Shown here piece by piece: positions 34,229 through 42,324 of a DNA stretch of 44,973 bases. Origin of the DNA: Clostridia bacterium (GTDB lineage: Bacteria; Bacillota; Clostridia; Oscillospirales; CAG-272); the NCBI GenBank assembly GCA_017453305.1, contig JAFTKJ010000081.1:1-44973 (forward strand), read 5' to 3'. The notes under the pieces were generated by a model. That model saw nothing but the letters and a program-made list of their open reading frames with translations, had not been told where the DNA came from and did no database searches. Position numbers and translations under genes: made by a program. The first letter of the stretch is position 1; each line of letters starts with the position of its first letter.

Positions 34229-35314
34229 ATGAAAAAGTTAAAGCTTGGTTTGGTTGGTTGCGGCAAAATGATGGCAACTCACGTCAGCGGTGTAAAGTTG
34301 GTTGATAACGTTGAGATTGTTGCGGTCTGCGATATTCTGATCGAAAACGCAAAGGAATTTGCAGAGCAGTTTGGCGGCAACCCGAAGATCTATACCAACT
34401 ACCGTGACATGGTTGATGACGTTGACGCGATCATGATCGCACTTCCTCATGACCTGCATTTTGAGTGCGGCATGTTCTTTGCTCAGCATAACAAGCATAT
34501 CCTGATGGAAAAGCCCCTCGCCAATACCGAGGAGGAGTGCATCAAGCTGATCGAGGAGTGCGAAAAGCGCAACCTGAAGCTGATGTGTGCATATCCCGTT
34601 CCTTATAAGCCCGGTGTTGTAAAGCTCAAGGAGCTGATCGATTCCGGCGAGTATGGCGAGATCATCCAGTTCTCCGCATGGACTGAGCAGCTGACCGGCT
34701 CCAACATCACCTTTGACGATCCTCTCAACCGCCATTGGCTGCTGACCAACCGCTTGGGCGGCGGACAGCTCTTCAGCCACGGCTGTCACTACATTGATAT
34801 TATGCTTTGGTTCCTCGGTGAGCCCGTAACCGGTGCCCATGTTGGCACCCGCAACGGTACTCCCTGGATGCTTCGTGAGGGCACCAGCGCAGTTGTAATG
34901 AAGTTTGAAAACGGTGCGATCGGTTATCACGGTGCAACCTGGGGCGCAAGAGGCACGCGTTTGGGTTATGACTTCCAGATCCAGACCGAAAAGGGACTTT
35001 TGGAATACGAGTTCGATAACGATGAGATCCGTCTTTACAACGGCAGCGGCGAGCATGTTCCGCAGGGACACAACGAGAGCCACTCTTACACCGTTCTTTG
35101 GAAGCATAGCCTGGTTTCCGGCGAGCATGCCAACAAGCAAACCCAGCATGAGATCAAGCACTTTGTAGAGTGCGTCCTGGAGGATAAGGAGCCTATGACC
35201 AGCGGCAGAATGGCACTGCAGAGTCTGCGCATCATCTGGGCACTTTATAATGCAGAACAGAACAACACCATGGCAGACCTGCGCGGTCTTGGTTTTGGTG
35301 CGGTAAAGCACTAA
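34229..35314 (+). CDS. Gfo/Idh/MocA family oxidoreductase 3
   Basis: 361 residues. Rossmann motif GLVGCGKMM-THV, catalytic EKPLAN near residue 95, and GGGQLFSHGCHYIDIMLWFLGEP in the second domain with the usual His and Asp. ATG 34229 follows AAAGGA; the frame open from 34178 is leader. It stands alone between the divergent AraC gene and a convergent minus-strand operon. NAD(P)-linked oxidation of a cyclic sugar or glycoside is expected; the substrate is unknown. Confidence 0.9.
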   Translation: MKKLKLGLVGCGKMMATHVSGVKLVDNVEIVAVCDILIENAKEFAEQFGGNPKIYTNYRDMVDDVDAIMIALPHDLHFECGMFFAQHNKHILMEKPLANTEEECIKLIEECEKRNLKLMCAYPVPYKPGVVKLKELIDSGEYGEIIQFSAWTEQLTGSNITFDDPLNRHWLLTNRLGGGQLFSHGCHYIDIMLWFLGEPVTGAHVGTRNGTPWMLREGTSAVVMKFENGAIGYHGATWGARGTRLGYDFQIQTEKGLLEYEFDNDEIRLYNGSGEHVPQGHNESHSYTVLWKHSLVSGEHANKQTQHEIKHFVECVLEDKEPMTSGRMALQSLRIIWALYNAEQNNTMADLRGLGFGAVKH

Positions 35315-35330
35315 TTGAAAAATGACAGAT

Positions 35331-35366
35331 ACAACGGGCGGTCGCAAATTTGCGACCGCCCGTTGT
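35331..35366. terminator. Long perfect palindrome between convergent genes
   Basis: Perfect 36-bp palindrome centred on AAATTT, with arms of ACAACGGGCGGTCGC and its complement. There is little T-run on either side. It probably ends transcription from both convergent genes, or works by blocking read-through. Confidence 0.65.
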
Positions 35367-35391
35367 GAGGTTATATGTTGTATCAAGGCAG

Positions 35392-37068
35392 TTAAGCTTT
35401 GAAAATTTCGATTTCCACGTCGACCTTACCATGCCCCGAAGCAAGATATGCCCGATAGTGCCCGTTACGGTTGGCGGCTATTTTGCCCGTATTCAAAACC
35501 TTACCATTCGTTGTGTAACGGCAAACCCAGCCTTCGTAGTATACGCAAAGACCATGCATATCGGCTTCGATTTTCGGTGCATTTTCACCGTCAAAGCAAA
35601 GGGCAGGGAGGGTAAAGCCGATCTCGCCCTCTCCCTCTATCGTAATTCCAATGCCATTCGCACTGGCCGTGTAGTGCTCTGTAAGCGATGCTCCGCTTGC
35701 GAAGCGACAGAGCAGGGTAGCTGATGCCGATGCGGCTTCTACGGAGGTTTTAACCACCTCGTAGCGCGTTTCGGGCTCTGCCCCAAAGCACCATCCCGCA
35801 TTCGTTTTGATTGCGGAACAAGCGGAAAACGCCATCGGATCAATGTCTACCGTATAATTTGGCTCCGCGGGGCAAGGGCAGGAGAGTGCGATCGTTGACG
35901 GTGCACCTGAGCGATGGATGCGTCCAAGTCCGTTTGCATCGTAGTGCGTGTCCGCACCAAGGTCAAACTCCAAACCATATCCGTTGCTTTTTACAAACAA
36001 CTTGTGAAAATGTGCCGACGTGGCGGCAACGGTTGGAGTAAGATCTTCCATGGGGGTGTAGGAGAGTGTATCGTCGCAGATCAGATACGCTGCATATAAA
36101 AACGATGCGACCGTAATCATATATTTATCAAAATAAGCATATCCCTCACAGCCGTATTTGCTATTGCTGTCGTAGCGGTTCTTGATATGACGGATCGGTA
36201 CCTTAGAGAGCCATTCCTCTATCACAGCCAAAGCGCGCACAGCTGCGGATTTAAACGTGTCGGCAAGCTTGCTGTCGCCTGCTTTTGCGTATCGTTTCGC
36301 TTCGTATTCAAATATACCGCACAGCCAAGCCTCGTTGTGCAAAAACTGATTGCTTCTGCCACCAAACGCCATTTCACCGTTGGGCGATTGCATCTGCAAC
36401 GTCAAAAGCCCTGCTTTTTTCAGCATGGAGTCAATTGCTTCATAATGTGCGCCACGGTATCCTTGATCTAAAAGAAGAGAAAACAGTCCGCGCGGTACAA
36501 GGTCATACATGATTGGCTGGTGATTCTCATGCTTCTCGTTGTCGCGGTACATGCCGTTTTCATCCGGCCACTGCATTTGTTGCAGTAGTTGCAGGTCAAT
36601 AAAATCCGTTTCGTCACAAAGTCCTGCCTTTTGGCGGAAGAACTCACTTACTGCCGTAAACAGTGCCCAATTTCGCGCTTTGTCCAATGGGGACTTTGCA
36701 TAGACATTATAGCATTTGCCGTGCTCGATCCCCATCAACAAACGTCTCCAACGCTCCGTTTGCTCTTTTGCCACAATGCCGTTCTGCTCAATCTCCAACA
36801 AACAGCATACGATCTCTCTGACCGAAAAATCATTTGCAGCCTTGACATTTGGAATGCTCTGACAGCAAAAATCCATCATGTCAAGAAACAGTGGGAGAAG
36901 ATCGGTGCGTCTTCCGTGTGCGATCAGAATACCGATGTTGGCAGTCAAACGGGGAAACCCATGCTCGGTCAGCCCTTGTGTTCGTACGTCTTGCCAATAG
37001 CGCCGGATGTGTTCGTCGGAATACGCCGAGAGTGCTTTTTCCATTAGCTCAATATAACGTTTTTTCAT
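35392..37068 (-). CDS. Putative alpha/alpha-toroid polysaccharide lyase or hydrolase
   Basis: 558 residues, no signal peptide. The N-terminal two thirds are helical repeats in the style of (alpha/alpha)6 toroid lyases and glycosidases, with aromatic, polar clusters such as HENHQPIMYDL, FGGRSNQFLHNEAW and KYGCEGYAYFDKYM. The last 190 residues look like a beta-sandwich (GYGLEFDLGADTHYD, FALPALCFDG-like strands), as in heparinase II/III-type lyases. I cannot name the family with certainty. ATG 37068 has AAAGGA upstream. It follows the aldolase gene by 40 bp on the same strand. A role on an imported uronate oligosaccharide would fit the locus. Confidence 0.6.
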   Translation of the reverse strand: MKKRYIELMEKALSAYSDEHIRRYWQDVRTQGLTEHGFPRLTANIGILIAHGRRTDLLPLFLDMMDFCCQSIPNVKAANDFSVREIVCCLLEIEQNGIVAKEQTERWRRLLMGIEHGKCYNVYAKSPLDKARNWALFTAVSEFFRQKAGLCDETDFIDLQLLQQMQWPDENGMYRDNEKHENHQPIMYDLVPRGLFSLLLDQGYRGAHYEAIDSMLKKAGLLTLQMQSPNGEMAFGGRSNQFLHNEAWLCGIFEYEAKRYAKAGDSKLADTFKSAAVRALAVIEEWLSKVPIRHIKNRYDSNSKYGCEGYAYFDKYMITVASFLYAAYLICDDTLSYTPMEDLTPTVAATSAHFHKLFVKSNGYGLEFDLGADTHYDANGLGRIHRSGAPSTIALSCPCPAEPNYTVDIDPMAFSACSAIKTNAGWCFGAEPETRYEVVKTSVEAASASATLLCRFASGASLTEHYTASANGIGITIEGEGEIGFTLPALCFDGENAPKIEADMHGLCVYYEGWVCRYTTNGKVLNTGKIAANRNGHYRAYLASGHGKVDVEIEIFKA

Positions 37069-37108
37069 AATCCAATCCTTTCTGAAAGGTGATGCAAACC
37101 GCATTGAC

Positions 37109-37903
37109 TTATTTGAAAGGTGGGTACTGCTCCGAAACCTCTTTCATGCGTCCCAAGAGCGTGCGCGCACCGCTGATGATGCTCCACATATCGGTGGAGG
37201 CAGAGATAAAATCAATTCCCTTGCTCATCCAATGTCCCAGCTCTGCTGCGTTGTCGGCACCCGTGGAAAGACCGATGGGTTTTCCGAGTGCATGCGCTTT
37301 TTGAACGGCAAGCTCAATCAGGCGGTTGGTTTCCTTACCCTCCAGGGCATGTCCAAGCTCTCCCACCGAGCCGCTCATGTCCATGGGACCGATGATAAAG
37401 CCGTCCACGTAGGGGATCTGCGCGATTTCGTCCATTGCCTCTACGGCATCCTTGGTCTCCACCTGCAAAAAGCGACACAGCTCCTTGTGACCGTGATCGA
37501 TATAATCGGTCACGCTGTCAATTCCGTAGCGCAGGGCACGGCAGGGACCAAAGCCGCGCTTTCCCTCGGGAGGATAAATGCATGTGTCAATCGCTCTTTT
37601 TGCTTCCTCTACGCTGTTGACCATCGGTACAACGATGGCGTCGGGACCTGCCTCCAGAACGCGTTTGATGTTGGGGATATCGTTCCACGTCACTCGTACC
37701 ATGGTAGGCGTTCCCGCCGCCTTTGCGGCAATCAGGTGCGACTCCATGACACGAAAATCGGTAGAGATATGCTCCATATCGATCCAGATGTAGTCAAAGC
37801 CGAGCATCCCCACCATTTCGCAAACGCGAGAGTCGGTCAGGTTGATGTGAGTTCCGAATAAGCGTCTGCCGGAAGACAGTGCCTCTCTGATTGGATTGTT
37901 CAT
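37109..37903 (-). CDS. HpcH/HpaI family aldolase
   Basis: A 264-residue class II metal-dependent pyruvate aldolase. Landmarks are FDYIWIDMEH (about 36-45), PTMVRV, GPDAIVVPMVNSVEEAKRAI (about 86-105), GKRGFGPCRALRYG (about 113-126), LQVETKDAVE (metal Glu) and FIIGPMDMSGS (metal Asp). Family members cleave 2-keto-3-deoxy sugar acids (for example KDR, KDGlucarate) to pyruvate and an aldehyde. This is the only enzyme in the window that could split the 2-keto-3-deoxygluconate made by UxuA. AAGGAG precedes the ATG. First gene of a two-gene minus-strand operon. Confidence 0.88.
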   Translation of the reverse strand: MNNPIREALSSGRRLFGTHINLTDSRVCEMVGMLGFDYIWIDMEHISTDFRVMESHLIAAKAAGTPTMVRVTWNDIPNIKRVLEAGPDAIVVPMVNSVEEAKRAIDTCIYPPEGKRGFGPCRALRYGIDSVTDYIDHGHKELCRFLQVETKDAVEAMDEIAQIPYVDGFIIGPMDMSGSVGELGHALEGKETNRLIELAVQKAHALGKPIGLSTGADNAAELGHWMSKGIDFISASTDMWSIISGARTLLGRMKEVSEQYPPFK

Positions 37904-37935
37904 GACAAGTACTCCTTTTTGATGTTTGTGACTCT

Positions 37936-37964
37936 ATTATATCACAATTTTTTTGTCGTGTAAA
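37936..37964 (-). promoter_or_regulatory. Promoter of the aldolase operon
   Basis: On the minus strand, TTTACA (37964-37959), 17-nt spacer and TATAAT (37941-37936). Confidence 0.75.
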
Positions 37965-37985
37965 TGGTGCTTTTAAGAAAAAATA

Positions 37986-38014
37986 TTGCAAAAACGATAT
38001 TTTTGTGGTATGAT
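37986..38014 (+). promoter_or_regulatory. Promoter of the metallo-hydrolase/GH109-like operon
   Basis: TTGCAA (37986-37991), 17-nt spacer and TATGAT (38009-38014). The surrounding AAAATATTGCAAAAA (37980-37994) also occurs at 23925-23939 in the leader of the hexuronate operon. Confidence 0.68.
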
Positions 38015-38133
38015 GATGTCAAAGGGTCTGGTGTCGAGACGCGGCAAACGATCTATTGCTATCATTCGTTCCTGCTTTTGAGGTTTCAAAGCTCATACTC
38101 GAACGATATAAAATCAATCAAAGGAGAAAAAAC

Positions 38134-38913
38134 ATGGCAAAGCTTCATTTTTTGGGTACCTGCTCGGGTACCGAGCCTATGCCCGGTATGCATCATACCT
38201 CCACGCTTTTGGAGGTAGAGGGAGAATATTATTGGTTTGACGCAGGCGAGTGCTGCTCGTACACGGCGTTTCTTTCTGGCGTGGACGTGTTAAAAACGCG
38301 TGCTATCATCCTTTCGCACATGCACAGTGATCATACGGGTGGACTTCCGGATCTCTTTTTCTGCATTCAGAAGATGATCTCCCTCGGCCGCGGACAGGTG
38401 GTCAAGGATAACACCGTGCAGATTCGTGCGCCGCGCTTGGATCTTTTAAACGCCGCCAAGGCACTTGCATCGGGGAATCTTGAGGATCACAGCTCTCTGC
38501 GCTTTCAGACCGAGGATCGGCTGATCGAGGACGGCGTGATCTATGAGGACGAGCATATCCGCGTCACCGCATTGCACAACACGCATCTGCGTGAGGACGG
38601 AAGTCGCGGCTGGCACGCGTACTCTTTCTTGATCGAGGTAGACGGCAAGCGCATCGTTCACTCGGGCGACGTAGGCAAAATTGAGGAGCTGGAGCCCCTG
38701 ATCGGCGATGGATGTGATATGCTGATCATGGAAACGGGACACCACAAGGTGGCGGACGTTTGTGAATTTGCAAAGGCGCATTGCATTCCGCGCTTGCGCT
38801 TTACGCATCACGGAAGAGAAATTCTCAATAAGCACTCTGATATGCAAGCGCTGGTGGATTCTTACAACGCGGACTTCGTAATTGCCGCCGACGGTATGGT
38901 CGAAACTGTTTAA
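38134..38913 (+). CDS. MBL-fold metallo-hydrolase (RNase Z-like)
   Basis: 259 residues. The zinc motif is SHMHSDHTGG (H-x-H-x-D-H, about residues 63-68), with further ligands in HSGDVGK (Asp), METGHHK and RFTHHGRE. The N-terminus KLHFLGTCSGTEPMPG is typical of the RNase Z/ElaC-like branch. ATG 38134 follows AAAGGAG. It ends 13 bp before the GH109-like gene, so the two are one operon. True tRNA 3' processing is unlikely given the context; a sugar-lactone or ester hydrolase is as plausible. Role undetermined. Confidence 0.86.
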   Translation: MAKLHFLGTCSGTEPMPGMHHTSTLLEVEGEYYWFDAGECCSYTAFLSGVDVLKTRAIILSHMHSDHTGGLPDLFFCIQKMISLGRGQVVKDNTVQIRAPRLDLLNAAKALASGNLEDHSSLRFQTEDRLIEDGVIYEDEHIRVTALHNTHLREDGSRGWHAYSFLIEVDGKRIVHSGDVGKIEELEPLIGDGCDMLIMETGHHKVADVCEFAKAHCIPRLRFTHHGREILNKHSDMQALVDSYNADFVIAADGMVETV

Positions 38914-38926
38914 AAAGGAGAAAATA

Positions 38927-40216
38927 ATGATGCGGAGAGAACAAAAGCAAATTGTACGCGTTGGATACATCGGTCTTGGCAGACGCGGTACTTCTATGTT
39001 GAAGCGTTGCTTTGCCGAAATGAAGGATGTTGAGATCGTGTGGATCTGCGATCTCAAGCCCGAAAAGATCAAGGAAGGCTTGCAGATCCTCGCGGAAGCG
39101 GGACGTCCTGTGCCCAAAACGAGTGTGGATTACCGTGACGTATTGGCAGATGCGTCGGTGGATGCCGTTCTCATTATGAGCGGATGGGATTCTCACGTAC
39201 AAATCTCCCTTGACTCCATGCGTGCAGGGAAGTACACCGCTGTAGAGGTAGGCGTTGCGTACGATCTATCGGAATGCTATGCACTTGTTGATACTTATGA
39301 AGCCACGGGCTCTCCCTTAATGATGCTGGAAAACTGCTGCTACGGCAGACGCGAAATGATGGCACTGAAAATGGTCAAGGAGGGTATGTTTGGCGAGATC
39401 GTACATTGTGACGGCGGATACTTGCATTATCTGAACGAATTGGACCTTTTCTTTTCCAAGGATGGTGTCTACGATACCGCGCATTATCGTGCGTACGAAT
39501 ATCAAAATCGCAACTGCGAGCAATATCCCACGCATGAATTGGGACCTATTTCCAAGGTGCTTGGCATCAACCGCGGCAATCGCATGATGACCTTAAGCTC
39601 CACGGCATCCAAGAGCCGCGGCTTGCGGGCGTATATCAAGGAGCAGGTTACCCCCGAGCATCCCTTATACGACAAGGCCTTCCGTCAGGGGGATATTATC
39701 ACAACGGTCATTACCTGCGCAGGTGGTGAAACAATCCGCTTGACCTTGGATACTACCTTGCCCCGTCCCTATTACAGCCGTAACTTTACAGTGCGCGGTA
39801 CCAAGGGCTGTTGTATTGAGGAGGGACATGCCGCCACCTTTTATCTGGAGGGCATGAAGGAGCCTACCTTTAACAATGAAGCGGAGTTCTTTGAAAAGTA
39901 CGACCATCCGCTCCACGCTCAATATGCCAAAATTGAGGCTCTGGGAGGGCACGGTGGCATTGATTGGCTGGTCAGCCGCGCCTTTATCGAAAGCGTCAAA
40001 GCAGGCACCGATACACCCATCGACGCCTATGATACCGCCGCGTGGATGGCGATCGGACCGCTCTCCGAGGCTTCCATCAACAAAGGCGGCGCTCCCGTAG
40101 ACGTGCCTGACTTTACACGGGGAAAATGGTTCCGCCGTGAGCCTGTTGTCAAGGGCAAGTATTGCTTGGATGAGGTCTGTGACTGCCCTGAGATCACAAT
40201 TGTACCAAATGCATAA
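38927..40216 (+). CDS. GH109-like NAD-dependent glycosidase (Gfo/Idh/MocA fold)
   Basis: 429 residues. Rossmann motif GYIGLGRRGTSML, then AVEVGVAYDLSECYALVD where ordinary family members have the EKP motif: the lysine is missing. LMMLENCCYGRREMMAL, HCDGGYLHYL and YPTHELGPISKVLGINRGNR match GH109 alpha-N-acetylgalactosaminidases, which cleave by transient NAD+ oxidation at C3 and elimination. AAGGAG precedes the ATG. No signal peptide, unlike secreted GH109 enzymes, so an intracellular substrate is expected. Specificity cannot be read from sequence. Confidence 0.82.
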   Translation: MMRREQKQIVRVGYIGLGRRGTSMLKRCFAEMKDVEIVWICDLKPEKIKEGLQILAEAGRPVPKTSVDYRDVLADASVDAVLIMSGWDSHVQISLDSMRAGKYTAVEVGVAYDLSECYALVDTYEATGSPLMMLENCCYGRREMMALKMVKEGMFGEIVHCDGGYLHYLNELDLFFSKDGVYDTAHYRAYEYQNRNCEQYPTHELGPISKVLGINRGNRMMTLSSTASKSRGLRAYIKEQVTPEHPLYDKAFRQGDIITTVITCAGGETIRLTLDTTLPRPYYSRNFTVRGTKGCCIEEGHAATFYLEGMKEPTFNNEAEFFEKYDHPLHAQYAKIEALGGHGGIDWLVSRAFIESVKAGTDTPIDAYDTAAWMAIGPLSEASINKGGAPVDVPDFTRGKWFRREPVVKGKYCLDEVCDCPEITIVPNA

Positions 40217-40229
40217 TAGATGAAACAGC

Positions 40230-40272
40230 GCGGCAGCCGCTTTGCATTTCGCAAAGCGGCTGCCTTGTTATT
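40230..40272. terminator. Terminator between GH109-like gene and rubredoxin
   Basis: Perfect stem GGCAGCCGCTTTGC (40232-40245) and GCAAAGCGGCTGCC (40251-40264) with 5-nt loop, followed by TTGTTATTTG. Confidence 0.85.
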
Positions 40273-40281
40273 TGTATTGGT

Positions 40282-40443
40282 TTATTCAACTTCGCTGAAC
40301 ATGTCCTTGCCTACGCCGCAAAGAGGACATTCGAAATCTTCGGGCAGATCCTCAAACTTCGTGCCGGGAGCAATTCCGTTGTCGGGATCACCCAAAGCCT
40401 CATCATATTCCCATCCACATGCATCACATACATACTTTTTCAT
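40282..40443 (-). CDS. Rubredoxin
   Basis: A 53-residue rubredoxin, below the usual ORF size cut-off. Translation begins [19 protein letters not shown] and ends [15 protein letters not shown]; the two C-x-x-C pairs (C6/C9 and C39/C42) bind one iron. [18 protein letters not shown] between them is typical. GGAGG lies just upstream on the minus strand. It sits 51 bp after the flavodiiron gene and probably donates electrons to it. The distance between cysteine pairs is standard. Confidence 0.95.
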   Translation of the reverse strand: MKKYVCDACGWEYDEALGDPDNGIAPGTKFEDLPEDFECPLCGVGKDMFSEVE

Positions 40444-40494
40444 TGTTTTTTCCTCCGTTATTATTATTTATTATGATTCTGATTGATCCGCAGA

Positions 40495-42288
40495 TCACAG
40501 AATTTTTTCAAAGTCCGCAGCCCCGTGCTTGCAAAGTGGGCAAACGATGTCGTCGGGCAGAACCTCGCCCTCGTAAATGTATCCGCAAACCTTGCAGACA
40601 TAGCCGATTTTTCCGTCAGTTTCGGGACGGGGCTTAACATTTTCCTGATAATAGGTGTAGGTCATGGTTTCTTTATCCGAAATGGTACGCGCCTCGGTGA
40701 CCGAGCAGATAAACATGCCGTGTGTATCCAGATCGACGTATTGCTCCACCTTGAGCGAGAGATACGCATTGATATAGCGGGGCAGAACTACCAGCCCATT
40801 CGCAGAGCGCAGAGGCTCACAATCGGCAAACTTATCTACGTTTCTGCCACTGACGAAGCCGAAGTGTTCAAAGACCTTAAAAGGCGCGTCGGTAGTCAGG
40901 CAGTTAACGTTCATCACGCCCGTTTGCTTAATAACATGGTGTGAGTAGTTCTCCTTGTTAATGGTTACCGCTACTCTGGTCGGCGTATCGGTCAATTGCG
41001 TTACGGTGTTGACGACCAGACCGTTATCCTTTTTGCCGTCGTTTGAGGTGACGATATACAAGCCGTAACCGATGTGGAAAAGCGCGGAGAGGTCGTTCTT
41101 ATTTTCGTTGGTGTCGCGGAGGGCAAGATACTCGCGGCAAAGCTCTTCGCTCAAGGCATTAAGCTGTGCGTTGCTCTCGTCGTTGAGGGCGGAAAGAATT
41201 TTGACGGTGGTGTCGGTGAAGGTGAGATTCTTGCATTTTTCCAGCATGCCGCGCATTACCTTTGCCGCCATGGGTGCCCAGCTGCCGTTTTCGATCAAAG
41301 CGACTTGACGGTTGCTGAAGTTGCGTTCAGTGAGGTGATTGATAAACTCGCGCATAAAGGGGAAGATATCGGCGTTGTAGGTGGTGGTTGCAAGTACCAG
41401 CTTGCTGTAGCGAAAGGCGTCCTCCACAGCCTCTGCCATGTCACAACGTGCAAGATCGTTAACCACGACCTTGGGAGCTCCGTTTGCGCGGAGCTTTTCG
41501 GCAAGCTGCAAAACTGCCTTTTTGGTGTTGCCGTAAACCGAGGTGTAGGCGATGACAATGCCGTCCTCCTCAGGTTGGTAGCTTGACCAGGTGTTGTAAA
41601 GGTTGAGATAATATCCGAGATTTTCGGTCAATACGGGACCGTGCAAGGGACAGATGATCTGAATGTCAAGCCCTGCCGCCTTTTTGAGCAACGCCTGCAC
41701 CTGTGCACCGTATTTGCCAACAATGCCAATGTAATAGCGTCTTGCCTCGCAAGCCCAATCCTCCTCTACGTCCAAAGCACCGAATTTACCAAAACCATCG
41801 GCAGAGAAGAGGACTTTATCGGTGCTGTCATAGGTGACGATGACCTCCGGCCAGTGTACCATGGGCGCGGTTACAAAGGTCAACGTGTGACGTCCCAGCT
41901 CCAGCGTATCTCCTTCGCCCACCACAATGCGGCGGTCGGCAAAGTCCGTGCCAAAGAAGTTTTTCATCATAGCGAATGCTTTTTGCGAGGAGACAACGGT
42001 TGCATTTGGGTATGCACGCAGGAAGTTGACAATGTTTGCGGAGTGATCGGGTTCCATGTGCTGAACCACCAAGTAATCAGGAGTGCGCGCGCCGAGCGTA
42101 TCGCGGATGTTGTCCAGCCATTCGTGCGTAAAGTTTGCATCCACCGTGTCCATAATAGCAATCTTGTCATCCATGATCGCATAGGAGTTGTACGCCATAC
42201 CGTTGGGGACGTGATACTGCCCCTCAAACAAATCGATCTTATGGTCATTGACGCCGATGTACTTGATATCGTTTGTTACGTTTGTCAT
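40495..42288 (-). CDS. Flavodiiron protein with flavin-reductase and rubredoxin domains
   Basis: A 597-residue four-domain protein. Residues 1-240 are the metallo-lactamase-like diiron core with all ligands present: H77, E79, D81, H82 (HMEPDH), H145, D164, H216. Residues 245-385 are a flavodoxin domain (TSVYGNT FMN loop). Residues about 400-540 are a flavin-reductase-like domain (GLYIVTSNDGKKDNG). The C-terminal 50 residues are a rubredoxin with C-x-x-C twice. The enzyme reduces O2 to water and/or NO to N2O. Carrying its own flavin reductase and rubredoxin makes it a nearly self-contained electron chain. AGAGG precedes the ATG. Confidence 0.95.
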   Translation of the reverse strand: MTNVTNDIKYIGVNDHKIDLFEGQYHVPNGMAYNSYAIMDDKIAIMDTVDANFTHEWLDNIRDTLGARTPDYLVVQHMEPDHSANIVNFLRAYPNATVVSSQKAFAMMKNFFGTDFADRRIVVGEGDTLELGRHTLTFVTAPMVHWPEVIVTYDSTDKVLFSADGFGKFGALDVEEDWACEARRYYIGIVGKYGAQVQALLKKAAGLDIQIICPLHGPVLTENLGYYLNLYNTWSSYQPEEDGIVIAYTSVYGNTKKAVLQLAEKLRANGAPKVVVNDLARCDMAEAVEDAFRYSKLVLATTTYNADIFPFMREFINHLTERNFSNRQVALIENGSWAPMAAKVMRGMLEKCKNLTFTDTTVKILSALNDESNAQLNALSEELCREYLALRDTNENKNDLSALFHIGYGLYIVTSNDGKKDNGLVVNTVTQLTDTPTRVAVTINKENYSHHVIKQTGVMNVNCLTTDAPFKVFEHFGFVSGRNVDKFADCEPLRSANGLVVLPRYINAYLSLKVEQYVDLDTHGMFICSVTEARTISDKETMTYTYYQENVKPRPETDGKIGYVCKVCGYIYEGEVLPDDIVCPLCKHGAADFEKIL

Positions 42289-42324
42289 CTTTTTTTACCT
42301 CTTTTATGTATCTGTAAATTGAAG

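Noticed and set aside
23925-37994. Shared 15-mer AAAATATTGCAAAAA in front of two catabolic operons as a common operator.
   Set aside because: It is AT-rich and lies at different positions relative to each promoter (leader in one, -35 in the other), so chance is likely; mentioned only in the feature entries.
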